A stretch of 64,000 nt of DNA from Vagococcus hydrophili (GTDB lineage: Bacteria; Bacillota; Bacilli; Lactobacillales; Vagococcaceae): NCBI RefSeq assembly GCF_011304195.1, contig NZ_CP049887.1, forward strand, positions 186,001-250,000. Direction: 5' to 3'. Under the pieces are notes generated by a model. That model did no database searches, was not told where the DNA came from, and worked only from the letters and a program-made list of their open reading frames with translations. Within the stretch, counting starts at the first letter, position 1. The number at the start of each line of letters is the position of its first letter. Positions 8,112-16,991 of the stretch are shown piece after piece. The position numbers were made by a program, and so were the translations under genes.

Positions 8112-9308
8112 TTACTTACTATCTAATTTCATCATATGTTTGTCGACAATTTTTGCTAAATCACCAATTGATTTTTCACTGTAATCTTCTCCATATCCAA
8201 CGGTCATAATCGTTAGATAATACGGATTTTCTTTATCTTTCACTAAAGAAATATCGTTACTTACTGTATACATTGGCATCCAACCTGTTTTATGAACCAC
8301 ATCTACGCCAGGTAAACCAACAGCAACCCCATCATCAAAGGTACTGTTCTGCATCCAATCGTAAAGTAGTTTAATGTTTTCACTTTTCTCTTGGCGCTCA
8401 TAAACGTACATCATTGATTTTGATAAGATATGTGCTGTTGAAAAGTAACGATTACTTGGTGAATTTGAATCCAGTTCAGATAAAAATTGAATAAAATTAG
8501 GTTCACCGATATAGTTAACTAACATTGTATAAGCAACATTATCACTATGTCTAATCGTTAATTCTGCTAATTCTTTAACCGAATACTCTGTTCCAACAGG
8601 GGCAAATTGAATAATTCCTGTCCCACCCATTTTCACATTCTCAGTATAAGTTAATTTAGTATCTAGATTTACTTTTCCTTCATCTACTAAAGTTAAAACA
8701 TATGAAATAAAAGCTAATTTAATACTACTAGCTGTTCGCTTGACTTCGTCTCCGTATGAACTATAAGTAAATTTATGGTCTACGGTTTCTAAATAAATAC
8801 TAATGTCTCCACCATGAACTTTTTTAAATTCTTCTAAGTCTTTGTCTAACGATTCTTTAAACTGTGTTTCTGATAATTCTTTTTTACGTGAAGCTTCACG
8901 CTCTTTTATATAATCTTCTCTAAAATCTAGAATATCTTTTTCAATGTAACCTTTTTTAGGATCACTAATAACTTCCACCCATTTGTCATCGCCCTCCACA
9001 GCTTTGACAGAAACGACTGTACCAACAGGCATCACGTCTTCACTCATTTCAGAACCATCTATTTTTTTTCGAGGGTACATCTCTTTTGTTGTGACCATTT
9101 CCTCTTCAAAGATTGATTTTTCTTTAGAAATTTTCTTTTGTGATTCTTTTGTTTCTTGTTTTTTTCCAGCTACTTTTTTTGTTTCCGTCTTTGCAACTGG
9201 GTTTGCAGCTTTTATTTCATTAGCTGCTTTAATCTTCTTAATTGACATACCTGATACAATAACTAACGCGATTACCAACACTATTAATACAAAAACTTTT
9301 TTCTTCAC
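8112..9308 (-). CDS. Class A beta-lactamase-like serine hydrolase with SH3-like segment
   Basis: 398-residue exported protein: N-terminal membrane anchor/signal (3-22), a Lys-rich linker, an SH3-like stretch (about 92-128, GTVVSVKAVEGDDKWVEV) and a beta-lactamase/transpeptidase fold. All three active-site motifs are present: SxxK (Ser194-Lys197), SDN (255-257) and KTG (340-342). The presence of SDN points to the class A beta-lactamase-related family that Gram-positives use as cell-surface hydrolases; a true penicillinase cannot be excluded. Monocistronic, ended by the bidirectional terminator shared with mocR. Confidence 0.85.
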   Translation of the reverse strand: MKKKVFVLIVLVIALVIVSGMSIKKIKAANEIKAANPVAKTETKKVAGKKQETKESQKKISKEKSIFEEEMVTTKEMYPRKKIDGSEMSEDVMPVGTVVSVKAVEGDDKWVEVISDPKKGYIEKDILDFREDYIKEREASRKKELSETQFKESLDKDLEEFKKVHGGDISIYLETVDHKFTYSSYGDEVKRTASSIKLAFISYVLTLVDEGKVNLDTKLTYTENVKMGGTGIIQFAPVGTEYSVKELAELTIRHSDNVAYTMLVNYIGEPNFIQFLSELDSNSPSNRYFSTAHILSKSMMYVYERQEKSENIKLLYDWMQNSTFDDGVAVGLPGVDVVHKTGWMPMYTVSNDISLVKDKENPYYLTIMTVGYGEDYSEKSIGDLAKIVDKHMMKLDSK

Positions 9309-9491
9309 TAACTCCCAACTTTCTACTCTTTCTATTTAACTCTTTTTTCAGTATAACATAGGTATATTGCCTTTTAAACAATCAAAATAACAATGATAGT
9401 TCTACTTATTTTCTTAGAAATCAGTAAACTTCTATTGTTGTTATTTCTTTTTGTGATATTATGAGCATAAAGACAAAAGGAGGCTATTTTT

Positions 9492-9995
9492 ATGGAAAAA
9501 GAAGCATATCTTGAAATGGTGAGGGAAGTCGCAGAAGAATATTTTAGATCAGGTACTTACTACTGTTCTGAAGCAGTGGTTGAAACAATTAACGATTGTT
9601 TAGGTAAGCCCTATGATGATGATGTGGTACGCTTAGCATCTGGTTTTCCAATTGGTATGGGAAAAGCTCAATGTTTATGTGGTGCCGTTTCTGGTGGACA
9701 AATTGGTTTAGGGATGGTTTATGGTCGTAAGCGGGGGGAACCTATGGACCCTGAGATGTTTGAGATTTCAAAAGGACTTCATGATTATATTAAAGAAGAA
9801 TATCGTTCATGTTGCTGCCGTGTGATTACTAGAAAATGGCAAGGAGACGACTTTAAATCAGAGGGGCGTAGACAACATTGTATTGCCATTACTGGTAACG
9901 TTGCGGTTTGGGTAGTTAATGAATTAATCGAACGCGGTAAAATTGATCCAAAAACAGCACCAAAGATTGAACCTAGAATCGAAGTGGAGTCGTAA
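9492..9995 (+). CDS. C_GCAxxG_C_C family redox-type protein
   Basis: 167-residue cytoplasmic protein of the cysteine-rich C_GCAxxG_C_C family, thought to be redox-active. Visible cysteines: YYCSEAV (about 22), QCLCGAVSGGQIGLG (variant of GCAxxG, about 58-62), SCCCRVI (about 104-106) and RQHC (about 127). AAAGGAGG precedes the ATG. The TDT transporter starts 2 bases after its stop, so the two form an operon. No biochemical function is established for the family. Confidence 0.8.
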   Translation: MEKEAYLEMVREVAEEYFRSGTYYCSEAVVETINDCLGKPYDDDVVRLASGFPIGMGKAQCLCGAVSGGQIGLGMVYGRKRGEPMDPEMFEISKGLHDYIKEEYRSCCCRVITRKWQGDDFKSEGRRQHCIAITGNVAVWVVNELIERGKIDPKTAPKIEPRIEVES

Positions 9996-9997
9996 AA

Positions 9998-10927
9998 ATG
10001 AAACAATTTTTAGTTAAACTTCCCTTACCTATTTCAGCTTTAGGTTTAAGTTTTGCTGGTTTAGCAAATCTTTTTAATGAGCAACTTATTTTTAAATATT
10101 TATTTATTACTCTAAGCATACTTATTCTACTTAGTGTGCTACTTAAAGTTTTAATTGATTCAAAAAATGTTTTGGACCAACTAAAACAAGTTCCGATTGC
10201 CGCAACATTCCCAACTTTTTTCATGGGAATCGCACTTTTAACAAAACAAATTGCCCAGTGGAATCTGACAATCGCTCTTATTTTATGGATTATTGCAACA
10301 CTTGGGCATGTCAGTTTTATTGTTTATTTCACTCGTGAATTTGTTATGAAGAAAGATCTGACCTTAATTCTTCCTTCATGGTTTGTGGTCTACGTTGGAA
10401 TTGTTGCTTCTTCTGTGACTGCACCATTGTTTGATTCAACCCTTTTAATGAGTTTTGGTAAGATTTTTTTAATCTTTGGAATGCTTGCTTTTCTTATCTT
10501 ATTTCCAGTTATTATAAAAAGAATGAAAAAATACCCACTACCAAAACCACTTCAAGCAACAGTTGCCATCTTTTCAGCTCCTGTTGCCTTAAACTTAGTT
10601 GGGTATTTTTCAGTTATAACAACTAAAAATGCGCCTCTCATTTTAGTTCAATTTACTCTCATGTTAGGGTTATACCTATGGGTTATTAGGCAATTGTTTA
10701 CTTTATTAAATACAAGCTTTTCACCAGCTCAAGCAGCCCTAACATTTCCTATGGTGATTAGTGCGACAAGTATAAAATTGAGTAGCGCCTACTTCACTCC
10801 TCTGTATCCTGCTGTAAAAAATATTGGCGTATTTATTAGTTATGCTTCTCTTATCATAGCCGTTTTGATTGTATTTTCAGTCTTACTTAAGTATCTTACA
10901 TTTATGACTTCTATGATGAAAGAATAA
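9998..10927 (+). CDS. TDT-family (TehA/SLAC1-like) transporter
   Basis: 309-residue membrane protein with about ten helices of the tellurite-resistance/dicarboxylate transporter family (TehA, Mae1, SLAC1), which carry small anions. Typical features are the LPLPISALGLSFAGLANL start and an evenly spaced helix pattern. Coupled to the preceding cysteine-rich gene (2-base gap; ribosome site GGAG lies within the end of that gene) and followed by a strong terminator. Substrate unknown. Confidence 0.82.
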   Translation: MKQFLVKLPLPISALGLSFAGLANLFNEQLIFKYLFITLSILILLSVLLKVLIDSKNVLDQLKQVPIAATFPTFFMGIALLTKQIAQWNLTIALILWIIATLGHVSFIVYFTREFVMKKDLTLILPSWFVVYVGIVASSVTAPLFDSTLLMSFGKIFLIFGMLAFLILFPVIIKRMKKYPLPKPLQATVAIFSAPVALNLVGYFSVITTKNAPLILVQFTLMLGLYLWVIRQLFTLLNTSFSPAQAALTFPMVISATSIKLSSAYFTPLYPAVKNIGVFISYASLIIAVLIVFSVLLKYLTFMTSMMKE

Positions 10928-10943
10928 AAATTAAGTCATTAAA

Positions 10944-10981
10944 AAAAGGGAATGTGGCAATCTTAATCCACATTCCCTTTT
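10944..10981. terminator. Bidirectional terminator
   Basis: Perfect 14-bp stem (10944-10957 with 10968-10981) flanked by A and T runs; ends the TDT gene and the converging small membrane gene. Confidence 0.88.
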
Positions 10982-11199
10982 TATATGTTGTAGCCAAATA
11001 ACAGAGTAAAACATAAAGATATTGAGCCGATAATGACCAATAGTATCCCTAAAACAATTTTTAATAATTCATTAGAACTTAATTTTGGTCCTTTTAAATG
11101 AATGTTTAAATTTAAACTCGTTACAACAATTGTAAAACCAACTATAATAATAGCAATAAAAAATAAACATAATAAAAATTGGCTTTGAAAAAAAAGCAT
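10981..11199 (-). CDS. Small two-helix membrane protein, unknown
   Basis: 72 residues with two strong hydrophobic helices (about 5-30 and 45-70) and a short polar loop. The longest frame begins at TTG 11202, but the ATG at 11199 has AAAGGGGG 6 bases before it. I do not recognise a family. It lies convergent to the TDT gene and downstream of nothing else; the good ribosome site and terminator argue that it is real. Confidence 0.55.
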   Translation of the reverse strand: MLFFQSQFLLCLFFIAIIIVGFTIVVTSLNLNIHLKGPKLSSNELLKIVLGILLVIIGSISLCFTLLFGYNI

Positions 11200-11291
11200 C
11201 AAATTCCCCCTTTAATTCCTTACAACTCCTTTTTCAAATATACCTTCTTTTCACTAAGTCGGCAATATAATTGCTTTTTTTATTAAAAAAT

Positions 11292-11326
11292 AAAGAAATT
11301 TTCTTAATCACAAAGAAAATTTCTTT
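11292..11326 (-). terminator. Intrinsic terminator after nifJ
   Basis: Perfect 14-bp AT-rich stem (11292-11305 with 11313-11326) just past the nifJ stop. Confidence 0.75.
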
Positions 11327-11337
11327 ACTTTAAATTA

Positions 11338-14300
11338 CTACTCTTTTTTTATCGTCGCTAATCGTTCATAATTTTCGTTTCTTGCTTCCACATCATGTTT
11401 TGTTTCGTCATACATTTCTGCTACTTCTTCTTCATCATGAGTCACATTAATCAATGAAGAAAAACGTGTTTGTGTTTCTAAAAATTCTGGTATCTTATCT
11501 AAATCAGCCTTTTTAAAATCGACTTTCATCGGATCTTTACCTTTATCTTTTAATCTTGGATCGTAGCGATACAGTTGCCAGTAACCAGACTCGACAGCTT
11601 CTTTAGCATTCGTTAAAGCATTGCCCATACCACCTTTAATACCGTGGTTAATACATGGCGTATAACCAATAATAAGTGATGGTCCAGGATAACTTTCTGC
11701 CTCAGCAATCGCCTTAATGGCTTGATTTGGATGGGCGTTAATCGATATTTGTGCCACATACACGTTGCCGTAAGTTGTTGCCATCATACCCAAATCTTTT
11801 TTAGTTGTTTTCTTCCCTGATGCTGAGAATTTTGCAATGGCTGATTTTTGGGTTGCTTTTGATGTTTGACCACCTGTATTGGCATAGAGCTCATTGTCCA
11901 TAACAAAGATATTAATATCTTCTCCAGAAGCTAACACATGGTCAATCCCACCAAAACCAATATCATAAGCCCAACCGTCACCACCAATTAACCACTGACT
12001 TGGTTTAACAAACATATTTTCTTGCTCTAGCAATTCTTTAAAGACTGATTCTGTTTCTGACTCTAAGACTTCAGTTAAGCGTGTTGCCCGTTGTCTTGTG
12101 CCATTTCCTTCTTCATAATTATCTAACCAATCAGTTAAGACTTCTCTTGTTTCTGTACTGCCTTGATTACTTTCTAAAATAGCTGTTACTTGATCTACCA
12201 CTACTTGGCGTTTAACTTGATTGGCGACATACATACCAAAACCAAACTCGGCATTATCCTCAAACAATGAATTACTCCAAGCAGGACCTTGACCAAATTG
12301 GTTCGTTGTATAAGGTGTGGTTGGTGCTGAAGCGCCCCAAATCGATGAACACCCTGTTGTATTCGCAATCATCATACGATCCCCAAATAATTGCGTTAAC
12401 AATTTAATGTAAGGTGTTTCCCCACATCCTGAACAAGCCCCTGAAAATTCTAATAATGGCTGTTCAAATTGAGAGCCTTTGACTGATTCTTTTTTGAATT
12501 TAGTTTCTTTTTGTTTTAAAGTCATAGAGAAAGCCCAATTCACTGCTTCTTCTCGTTGTTCTTCGTATGGTTTCATAATCAATGCTTTGTCTTTGGCAGG
12601 ACACGCATCCACACATAACCCACAACCTGTACAATCTTCAACGGATACTTGGATTCGGTAATTCAAGCCGTCTTTACCTTTAAAGTCGCGGGTAATGTAG
12701 CCTTCTGGTACTTCTGCCATTTCTTTATCATCTAAAAGGAATGGCCGAATGGCTGCGTGAGGACACACAAAGGCACATTCGTTACACATGGTACACGCAT
12801 CTGCTTGCCACTCTGGCACTTCAAGAGCAATCCCGCGTTTTTCATAGGCAGCAGTTCCCAGTGGAATCACACCACCAGACATCCCATTTTCAATTAAATC
12901 ATTGACTGATAATTGATTCCCTTCTTGACGCTCAATGGGTTTAACAATATTTTTCACGAATGTTGGTAAGTTCTCATCTTCAACGCGTTCCATAACTTCA
13001 AGGTCTGCCCATTCTTTAGGCACATCTATTTTAATCAACGCATCAAAAGTTTTATCAATCACAGCCCAGTTTTTATCCACAATCACTGAGGATTTTTTGC
13101 CGTAAGTATTTTTAATTTCCTCTTTTAGTAATGGGAAATATTCATTTCTTGTCATTAAGTCTGTTAATTCAAAGAAGGCAGTCGACATCACCGTATTGAT
13201 ACGGCGTCCTAGCCCTTCACTTTTAGCAATATCCATGGCATTAATAATATAGAAATTAATGTTATGTTCTGCGATATATTTCTTCAAGTGTTTAGGTAAT
13301 AATTTCAAGACTTTTTCTTCTGTCCAAACCGTATTGAGAAGGAACGTTCCTCCATCTTTCAAGCCCTTAATTAAATCATACTTATGAATATACGCCGCAT
13401 TATGACAGCCCACAAAATCAGGATTTTCTACTAAATAAATGGAATTAATCTCTTCTTTGCCAAAACGTAAATGTGAGACTGTTAAGCCACCTGATTTTTT
13501 AGAATCATAAGAAAAGTATGCTTGTGCGTAACGGTCAGTATTATCCCCAATAATTTTAATCGCTTGTTTGTTTGCTCCTACAGTACCATCAGAACCAAAG
13601 CCCCAGAATTTTGCTTGGAACGTTGATTTAGGTGTCAAATCAAGAACATCCGTCATTGGTAAGGATAAATGAGTCACGTCATCCTTAATTCCTAAAGTGA
13701 AGCGCATTTTCATGTTCTTTTCATCTAATAATAAATGATCAAAAACACTCACAATTTGATCAGGTGTCACGTCTTTTGAACCAATTCCGTAACGTCCACC
13801 AATTACGACAGGACGATTCATATGACGATAAAGAGCACTTTGAACATCTAATAATAAAGGTTCTCCATCTGAGCCAGGTTCTTTAGTCCGATCTAACACA
13901 GCAATTTTTTCAACCGTACTTGGTAATTTTTCAAGCAAATTATCTGCTGGGAATGGACGATACAAATGAATCGCAATATTCCCCACTTTTCGACCTTGTT
14001 GATTTAAATAATCAACGGTTTGTCTAATCGTTGGTGTGGCAGATCCCATTGAAATAATCACTTCTGTGGCTTCTGGGTCACCATAATAAGTCGTTAAATC
14101 GTATTCAGTACCACGAATTTTATTAATTTCTCCCATGTATTTTTGAACAATACTAGGCAGACGATCATAGTATTGATTGACTGTTTCTCTTGATTGGAAG
14201 TAAATATCTGGATTTTGCGCTGTTCCTGAAACGGTTGGTGTATTAGGATTAAGTCCTCTTTTTCTAAAATTTTCTAACCCTTTTTGATCGACTAAAGGAC

Positions 14301-14871
14301 GTAAATCTTCATAGTCAATCACTTCGATTTTTTGAAGTTCATGACTTGTTCTAAAACCATCAAAGAAATTAACAAAAGGTAGACTGCCTTCGATACTCGC
14401 TAAATGAGCCACACCTGCTAAATCCATGACTTCTTGAACGCTACCTTCAGCGAGCATTGCAAAACCAGTTTGTCTAGTTGCCATAACGTCGCTATGATCT
14501 CCAAAAATACTTAAAGCGTTCGTTGCGATTGCTCGAGCTGTTACGTGAAAAACAGTCGGTAATAATTCCCCTGCAATTTTATACATATTAGGAATCATTA
14601 AAAGTAGACCTTGTGACGCTGTATAAGTTGACGTTAATGCCCCAGTTTTAAGGGAACCGTGAACCGTTCCAGCTGCCCCTGCTTCTGACTGCATCTCAAC
14701 CACTCGCACAGGTTGATTGAATAAATTTTTCTTTCCCTTAGATGCCCAATCATCCACCAACTCAGCCATCGTTGAACTGGGTGTAATCGGATAAATCGCG
14801 GCCACATCAGTGAAAGCATAAGAGATATACGCTGCCGCTGTATTCCCATCCATTGTTTTTGTTTTCTTCAT
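11338..14871 (-). CDS. nifJ: Pyruvate:ferredoxin (flavodoxin) oxidoreductase
   Basis: Oxidises pyruvate with CoA to acetyl-CoA and CO2 and passes low-potential electrons to flavodoxin or ferredoxin. The 1177-residue single-chain form has the domains in order: pyruvate/TPP pyrimidine-binding domain (TAAAYISYAFTDVAAIYPITPSS start region), gamma domain (FWGFGSDGTVGANKQAIK, about 430), a two-cluster ferredoxin domain (CTMCNECAFVC and CTGCGLCVDAC, about 690-760), a third cluster (SGACSGCGETPY), and the TPP-binding domain (GGDGWAYDIGFGG). Flavodoxin lies 36 bases upstream, its likely acceptor. No terminator separates it from the glpP-controlled genes above, so it may share their transcript. Confidence 0.97.
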   Translation of the reverse strand: MKKTKTMDGNTAAAYISYAFTDVAAIYPITPSSTMAELVDDWASKGKKNLFNQPVRVVEMQSEAGAAGTVHGSLKTGALTSTYTASQGLLLMIPNMYKIAGELLPTVFHVTARAIATNALSIFGDHSDVMATRQTGFAMLAEGSVQEVMDLAGVAHLASIEGSLPFVNFFDGFRTSHELQKIEVIDYEDLRPLVDQKGLENFRKRGLNPNTPTVSGTAQNPDIYFQSRETVNQYYDRLPSIVQKYMGEINKIRGTEYDLTTYYGDPEATEVIISMGSATPTIRQTVDYLNQQGRKVGNIAIHLYRPFPADNLLEKLPSTVEKIAVLDRTKEPGSDGEPLLLDVQSALYRHMNRPVVIGGRYGIGSKDVTPDQIVSVFDHLLLDEKNMKMRFTLGIKDDVTHLSLPMTDVLDLTPKSTFQAKFWGFGSDGTVGANKQAIKIIGDNTDRYAQAYFSYDSKKSGGLTVSHLRFGKEEINSIYLVENPDFVGCHNAAYIHKYDLIKGLKDGGTFLLNTVWTEEKVLKLLPKHLKKYIAEHNINFYIINAMDIAKSEGLGRRINTVMSTAFFELTDLMTRNEYFPLLKEEIKNTYGKKSSVIVDKNWAVIDKTFDALIKIDVPKEWADLEVMERVEDENLPTFVKNIVKPIERQEGNQLSVNDLIENGMSGGVIPLGTAAYEKRGIALEVPEWQADACTMCNECAFVCPHAAIRPFLLDDKEMAEVPEGYITRDFKGKDGLNYRIQVSVEDCTGCGLCVDACPAKDKALIMKPYEEQREEAVNWAFSMTLKQKETKFKKESVKGSQFEQPLLEFSGACSGCGETPYIKLLTQLFGDRMMIANTTGCSSIWGASAPTTPYTTNQFGQGPAWSNSLFEDNAEFGFGMYVANQVKRQVVVDQVTAILESNQGSTETREVLTDWLDNYEEGNGTRQRATRLTEVLESETESVFKELLEQENMFVKPSQWLIGGDGWAYDIGFGGIDHVLASGEDINIFVMDNELYANTGGQTSKATQKSAIAKFSASGKKTTKKDLGMMATTYGNVYVAQISINAHPNQAIKAIAEAESYPGPSLIIGYTPCINHGIKGGMGNALTNAKEAVESGYWQLYRYDPRLKDKGKDPMKVDFKKADLDKIPEFLETQTRFSSLINVTHDEEEVAEMYDETKHDVEARNENYERLATIKKE

Positions 14872-14907
14872 TCTTCTCTCCCTTTTCTTTCGTGTTAACT
14901 GAAATGA

Positions 14908-15357
14908 TTAACCAAGTTTTGCCACAATTTCCTTCGCAAAGTCATTGATACGCTCGATATCTTCATCTTCTGCTTCATTTTCAATCGTTAAGGTCTCAGC
15001 TGCTTTGGTTGCTCCAGTTTTAGCCAAAGCTTTTTCAAAAGAGAAAGCTGCGTGACAGAAGAAATCCGCATACAATTCACTGTCGCCACTACCAACTACG
15101 CCATATAATTTTCCCTCTAACTCTTCCTCTTGAACCTCTTCATAGAAATCTTCAAAGGTAAACGGAATCTCACCATCTCCATCTGTGAATGTCGCGACAA
15201 TCGCAATATCCGCGTCATTAAAGAAATCTCCATCGATATCATCCGCTTCTTCTCTAACGACTTCTAAATCTAACGCTTCAAAAGCATCCTCCAAGTGTTC
15301 TGAAATTCCTTCTGTGTTTCCTGTATTTGATGTGTACGCAATTTTTACTAATGTCAT
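14908..15357 (-). CDS. Flavodoxin (short chain)
   Basis: 149-residue FMN electron carrier. The P-loop-like FMN phosphate site TSNTGNTEG (about 9-17) and the 90s loop GSGDSELYADFF are clear. A longer frame starts at TTG 15372, but GGAGG sits 8 bases before the ATG at 15357 (MTLVKIAYTSNTGNT), which I use. It lies between the DUF1667 gene and nifJ and is the probable electron acceptor of the latter, perhaps also of the glycerol-3-phosphate dehydrogenase genes upstream. Confidence 0.93.
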   Translation of the reverse strand: MTLVKIAYTSNTGNTEGISEHLEDAFEALDLEVVREEADDIDGDFFNDADIAIVATFTDGDGEIPFTFEDFYEEVQEEELEGKLYGVVGSGDSELYADFFCHAAFSFEKALAKTGATKAAETLTIENEAEDEDIERINDFAKEIVAKLG

Positions 15358-15375
15358 TTTTTCTTCCTCCAAAAT

Positions 15376-15731
15376 TTAGTTTACTTTTTCCATATTTTTA
15401 CAAGCTACGACGTTAATACCAGTATCTGATACATTTTCGATGATAACATCCCCACATGAACAGGAGCATTTAATTCCACACAATTGATTTCTTTCATAAT
15501 CTCAATCATTTTTCCTTTTGGAATGGAATCTACTGTTTTAACTGGAATTCGAGGTAAATTACCATCTTTAATTTTACAAGTTGAGGTGATCGTTCTAACA
15601 GGGTTGATTAACTCTTGTCTCCCGTATGTGTCACCTTTACGGCAATTATTTCCCGTTACCTTATAACCATTTTCTTCATCAATATGTAAATGACAACCTT
15701 TCGGGCAAACAATACAAATCAGCTCAGCCAT
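15376..15731 (-). pseudogene. DUF1667 protein with -1 frameshift
   Basis: Cysteine-containing small protein that accompanies GlpA/GlpB-like oxidoreductases in anaerobes and probably binds an Fe-S cluster (CIVCPKGCHL, GNNCRKG). The open frame ends early at 15405 with an aberrant tail, MLSSKMYQILVLTS. Inserting one base in the C4 run at 15450-15453 (G4 on the coding strand) restores the family's ending: GDVIIENVSDTGINVVAC, then KNMEKVN and a stop at 15376. This is a one-base homopolymer deletion, either genuine or a sequencing error. The restored stop lies 18 bases before the flavodoxin start, normal operon spacing. Confidence 0.8.
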
Positions 15732-15734
15732 AGT

Positions 15735-16991
15735 CTACATCTCCTTAATTGAAATTTCTAAATCTGTTAGTGTTTCATCATCTAAATATTTTTTTCGTAA
15801 ATTCAAGGTTTCCATCTCACCTGGTGCCAAGTCTTTTTTCTTAAAGGTTGTCACCACTTCTCCGTGATTTGTCACAACGACTTCACATTGTTCAATCACT
15901 CGGTTCACTCTAAAATAAACTTCGACTTTACGGTCCACATGACTTCTACGAATTTTTTGAGGTAACACATAAGACACACCTGAGCCATTCATTAAAGCAA
16001 TGTCTGCTTCCGTATCTTTCGTTTCTAACTGTTTCACGTACTCAGCAGCTGAAGCGCCTGCGACCATACTTTCAGCACTTACATGATCCACTAAATCATG
16101 AACATGAAGCACATTGCCACAAGCAAAAATTCCCGGAATCGAGGTTTCTCGATTTTCAAAAACTAAGGCGCCTTTTGTTTTTTGATCCATCTCAATACCA
16201 ACTTTTCGAGTCAATTCATTTTCTGGAATCAAGCCCACAGAAAGTAGTAAGGTATCACATTCAATTTCCTCTTCCGTTCCTGGAATAACTTCTCGATTGG
16301 CATCAATTTCAGCCATAGTGATTGATTCTAAACGCTCGTTTCCTTTAATATCAATCACACTATGAGATAGAAAAAGCGGAATATCAAAATCATGTAAACA
16401 TTGAACGATGTTTCGATTTAAACCACCTGAGTAAGGCATGACCTCGATACACGCTAAAACTTTTGCGCCCTCTAGGGTCATTCGTCTAGCCATAATCAAG
16501 CCGATGTCACCTGAACCTAAAATCACCACTTTTTTACCAACCATGTAACCTTCCATGTTAACGTAACGTTGCGCTGCTCCTGCGGTCATAATGCCAGAAG
16601 GTCTCGCCCCAGGAAGTTGAATCGCTCCCCTTGTTCGCTCCCGACATCCCATGGCTAAAACGATGGATTTACTAGCTAAAATTTGATAACCTTTTGTTTT
16701 ATTCATCATGTGAACTTCTTTGTTTTCAGTCACTTCTAAAACAATCGTATCTAGCATAACTTCAACTGTTGTTTCTTTTATTTTTTCAATAAATTTCCCT
16801 GCATATTCAGGTCCAGTTAATTCTTCTTTAAAATAGTGAAGACCAAATCCATTATGAATACATTGATTTAAAATCCCACCAAGTTCCACATCTCGTTCGA
16901 TAATCAAGATTTTTTCTAGCCCATTTTCATAGGCACTAACTGCTGCCGCAAGCCCCGCTGGACCGCCACCAATGACGATTAAATCGTACAT
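15735..16991 (-). CDS. NAD(P)/FAD-dependent oxidoreductase, GlpB-like partner
   Basis: 418-residue flavoprotein with two dinucleotide folds: FAD at the N-terminus (IGGGPAGLAAA) and NAD(P) at about 155 (ILGSGDIGLIMARR), a GLIPEN segment and a C-terminal FACGNV motif. It sits between the glycerol-3-phosphate-dehydrogenase-like gene (adjacent, no gap) and DUF1667 in the three-gene set found in many anaerobic Firmicutes for anaerobic glycerol-3-phosphate or related substrate oxidation. It probably relays electrons to NAD(P) or to a small carrier. AAGGAGG precedes the ATG. Confidence 0.85.
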   Translation of the reverse strand: MYDLIVIGGGPAGLAAAVSAYENGLEKILIIERDVELGGILNQCIHNGFGLHYFKEELTGPEYAGKFIEKIKETTVEVMLDTIVLEVTENKEVHMMNKTKGYQILASKSIVLAMGCRERTRGAIQLPGARPSGIMTAGAAQRYVNMEGYMVGKKVVILGSGDIGLIMARRMTLEGAKVLACIEVMPYSGGLNRNIVQCLHDFDIPLFLSHSVIDIKGNERLESITMAEIDANREVIPGTEEEIECDTLLLSVGLIPENELTRKVGIEMDQKTKGALVFENRETSIPGIFACGNVLHVHDLVDHVSAESMVAGASAAEYVKQLETKDTEADIALMNGSGVSYVLPQKIRRSHVDRKVEVYFRVNRVIEQCEVVVTNHGEVVTTFKKKDLAPGEMETLNLRKKYLDDETLTDLEISIKEM

